From Ahrensia sp. (GTDB taxonomy: Bacteria; Pseudomonadota; Alphaproteobacteria; Rhizobiales; Rhizobiaceae), in assembly GCA_002698425.1 (NCBI GenBank), contig NZXU01000009.1, positions 1 through 64,000 on the forward strand: a DNA stretch of 64,000 nt, read 5' to 3'. The position numbers and the translations under genes are program-made. This document shows, in pieces, positions 63,070 through 64,000 of the stretch. Within the stretch, counting starts at the first letter, position 1, and every line of letters starts with the position of its first letter. The notes beneath the pieces are model-generated. The model was not told the origin of the DNA, ran no database searches, and saw only the letters and a list, made by a program, of their open reading frames with translations.

Positions 63070-64000
63070 TTACGCGGAAGCCTCGGCTTTGTTCTGTTCG
63101 GCTTGCCGGGAAGCAAGGCCGAAACTCTCGACATAGGAGCCGACCGCTTCGACATTCATGGGTCTTGCGAAATAGTAGCCCTGCACCTGCCGGCAGCCGA
63201 GCCCTGTCACCCAGGCGAGTTCGGCGGCGGTTTCCACGCCTTCCGCCGTCGTTTTCATGTTGAGGGTGCGCGCGATGCCGACCACGGCCGACACGATCGC
63301 ATTTCTTTCCTTGAAGGCGCGATGGCCGGAGACGAAGGACCGGTCGATCTTCAGCTTCTGCACCGGAAAACGGGTGAGATAGGCGAAGGAGGAATAGCCG
63401 GTGCCGAAATCATCGAGCGCGATGCTGACGCCGAGCCTGTTCATCTCGCCGATGAACTTGTCCGCCATCATTTCGCGATGCACGAACACGGCTTCGGTGA
63501 TCTCGATTTCCAGCCTCCGGGCTGGCAACCCGGAACGGTCGAGGGCGGTCCGGACCGCGCGAACGAGACCTTCGCCGTAAAACTGGACTGGTGAAATGTT
63601 CACCGAAACCCCGATGTGATCCGGCCAGGACATCGCGTCGCTGCAGGCGCGGTCTATGACCCAATTGCCGATGGCGTCGATCATGCCGGCGGATTCGGCT
63701 ATTTCGACGAAGCGGTCGGGCGGCAGAAGGCCAAGACGCGGGTGCTCCCAACGCAGCAGCGCCTCGAACGCGGCGATGCGGTCTTCGGCGGTGTCGATGA
63801 TGGGCTGGTACTGCAGGCAAAACTCGTCATTGGCGAGCGCTGCGCGGAGTTCTTCGCGTAACGCGCGCTTTTCCTCCGCCTCCCGGTGCATCTCGGGATT
63901 GTAGAACTCGATCCTGCCGCGGCCCTTGGCTTTCGCGGCGTAGAGCGCAAGATCCGCGTTGCGGATCATGTCGTCGACCGTGGCCGCGTCGTTCGCGGAG
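63070..64000 (-). CDS. Cyclic-di-GMP phosphodiesterase with EAL domain (5' end outside window)
   Basis: The gene enters from the right edge. The visible part begins inside the end of a GGDEF domain (NADLALYAAKAKGRGRIEFYNPEM) and continues into a complete EAL domain: FEALLRW, VNISPVQF, LEIEITE, LDDFGTGYSSF, KIDRSFV, AEGVET and QGYYFARPM are all present, so the metal and substrate ligands look intact. It should hydrolyse cyclic di-GMP to pGpG. The upstream sensor and the GGDEF signature are not visible. With the degenerate GGDEF gene downstream it may form a c-di-GMP module linked to the neighbouring chemoreceptors. Confidence 0.92.
   Translation of the reverse strand, partial: SANDAATVDDMIRNADLALYAAKAKGRGRIEFYNPEMHREAEEKRALREELRAALANDEFCLQYQPIIDTAEDRIAAFEALLRWEHPRLGLLPPDRFVEIAESAGMIDAIGNWVIDRACSDAMSWPDHIGVSVNISPVQFYGEGLVRAVRTALDRSGLPARRLEIEITEAVFVHREMMADKFIGEMNRLGVSIALDDFGTGYSSFAYLTRFPVQKLKIDRSFVSGHRAFKERNAIVSAVVGIARTLNMKTTAEGVETAAELAWVTGLGCRQVQGYYFARPMNVEAVGSYVESFGLASRQAEQNKAEASA

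Overview
The window is GC-rich, densely packed bacterial DNA that looks like a chromosome of an alphaproteobacterium, most likely Hyphomicrobiales (Rhizobiaceae/Phyllobacteriaceae-like). The reasons are a class II (B12-dependent) ribonucleotide reductase with NrdR boxes and a B12 box, a Gpt/MoCF/tRNA-Leu neighbourhood, chemoreceptors ending in DWEEF, and many TRAP and Liv-type transporters with GntR/IclR regulators. No phage, insertion sequence, CRISPR array or rRNA was seen.

Layout. (1) 1-8.6 kb is housekeeping and sensing: the 5' end of nrdJ with a complex control region, a membrane-anchored spermidine-synthase-like protein, a hypothetical gene, a chemoreceptor followed by a secreted Cache-type protein, a Stf0 sulfotransferase, gpt, a cinA-like MoCF gene and tRNA-Leu(TAA). 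(2) 8.8-51.2 kb is a very large catabolic island in several divergent operons. It holds three KstD-like FAD dehydrogenases, SDRs, NIPSNAP and other small alpha-beta barrel proteins, two xylose-isomerase-like TIM barrels, two AroE-like dehydrogenases, a type II dehydroquinase, a QuiC-type 3-dehydroshikimate dehydratase, an acyl-CoA dehydrogenase, a fused CoA-transferase, an SMP-30 lactonase, an esterase and two zinc alcohol dehydrogenases. Uptake is by one Liv ABC system and by four TRAP receptors that share one DctQM. Regulators are IclR, AraC, TetR and three GntR proteins. (3) 51.8-54 kb holds a thiolase and a crotonase corresponding to half of a FadN-type enzyme. (4) 54.1-64 kb is a signalling block: three more chemoreceptors, a LuxR-type regulator, a GGDEF protein with a degenerate active site, and an EAL protein that runs off the end.

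How the genes fit together. AroE-like + AroQ + QuiC form the known quinate/shikimate to protocatechuate route. The surrounding desaturases, SDRs and CoA enzymes suggest a broader capacity for hydroaromatic or alicyclic plant acids, with desaturation or aromatisation by the KstD-like flavoproteins; that part is inference. Intergenic DNA supports several regulons: an AraC-type direct repeat at three operons, a TGACATACNGTATGTCA palindrome at four sites, a shared 16-bp promoter/operator element at the quiC and aroE-TRAP operons, and tandem GAAAT/ATTTC palindromes beside the IclR operon.
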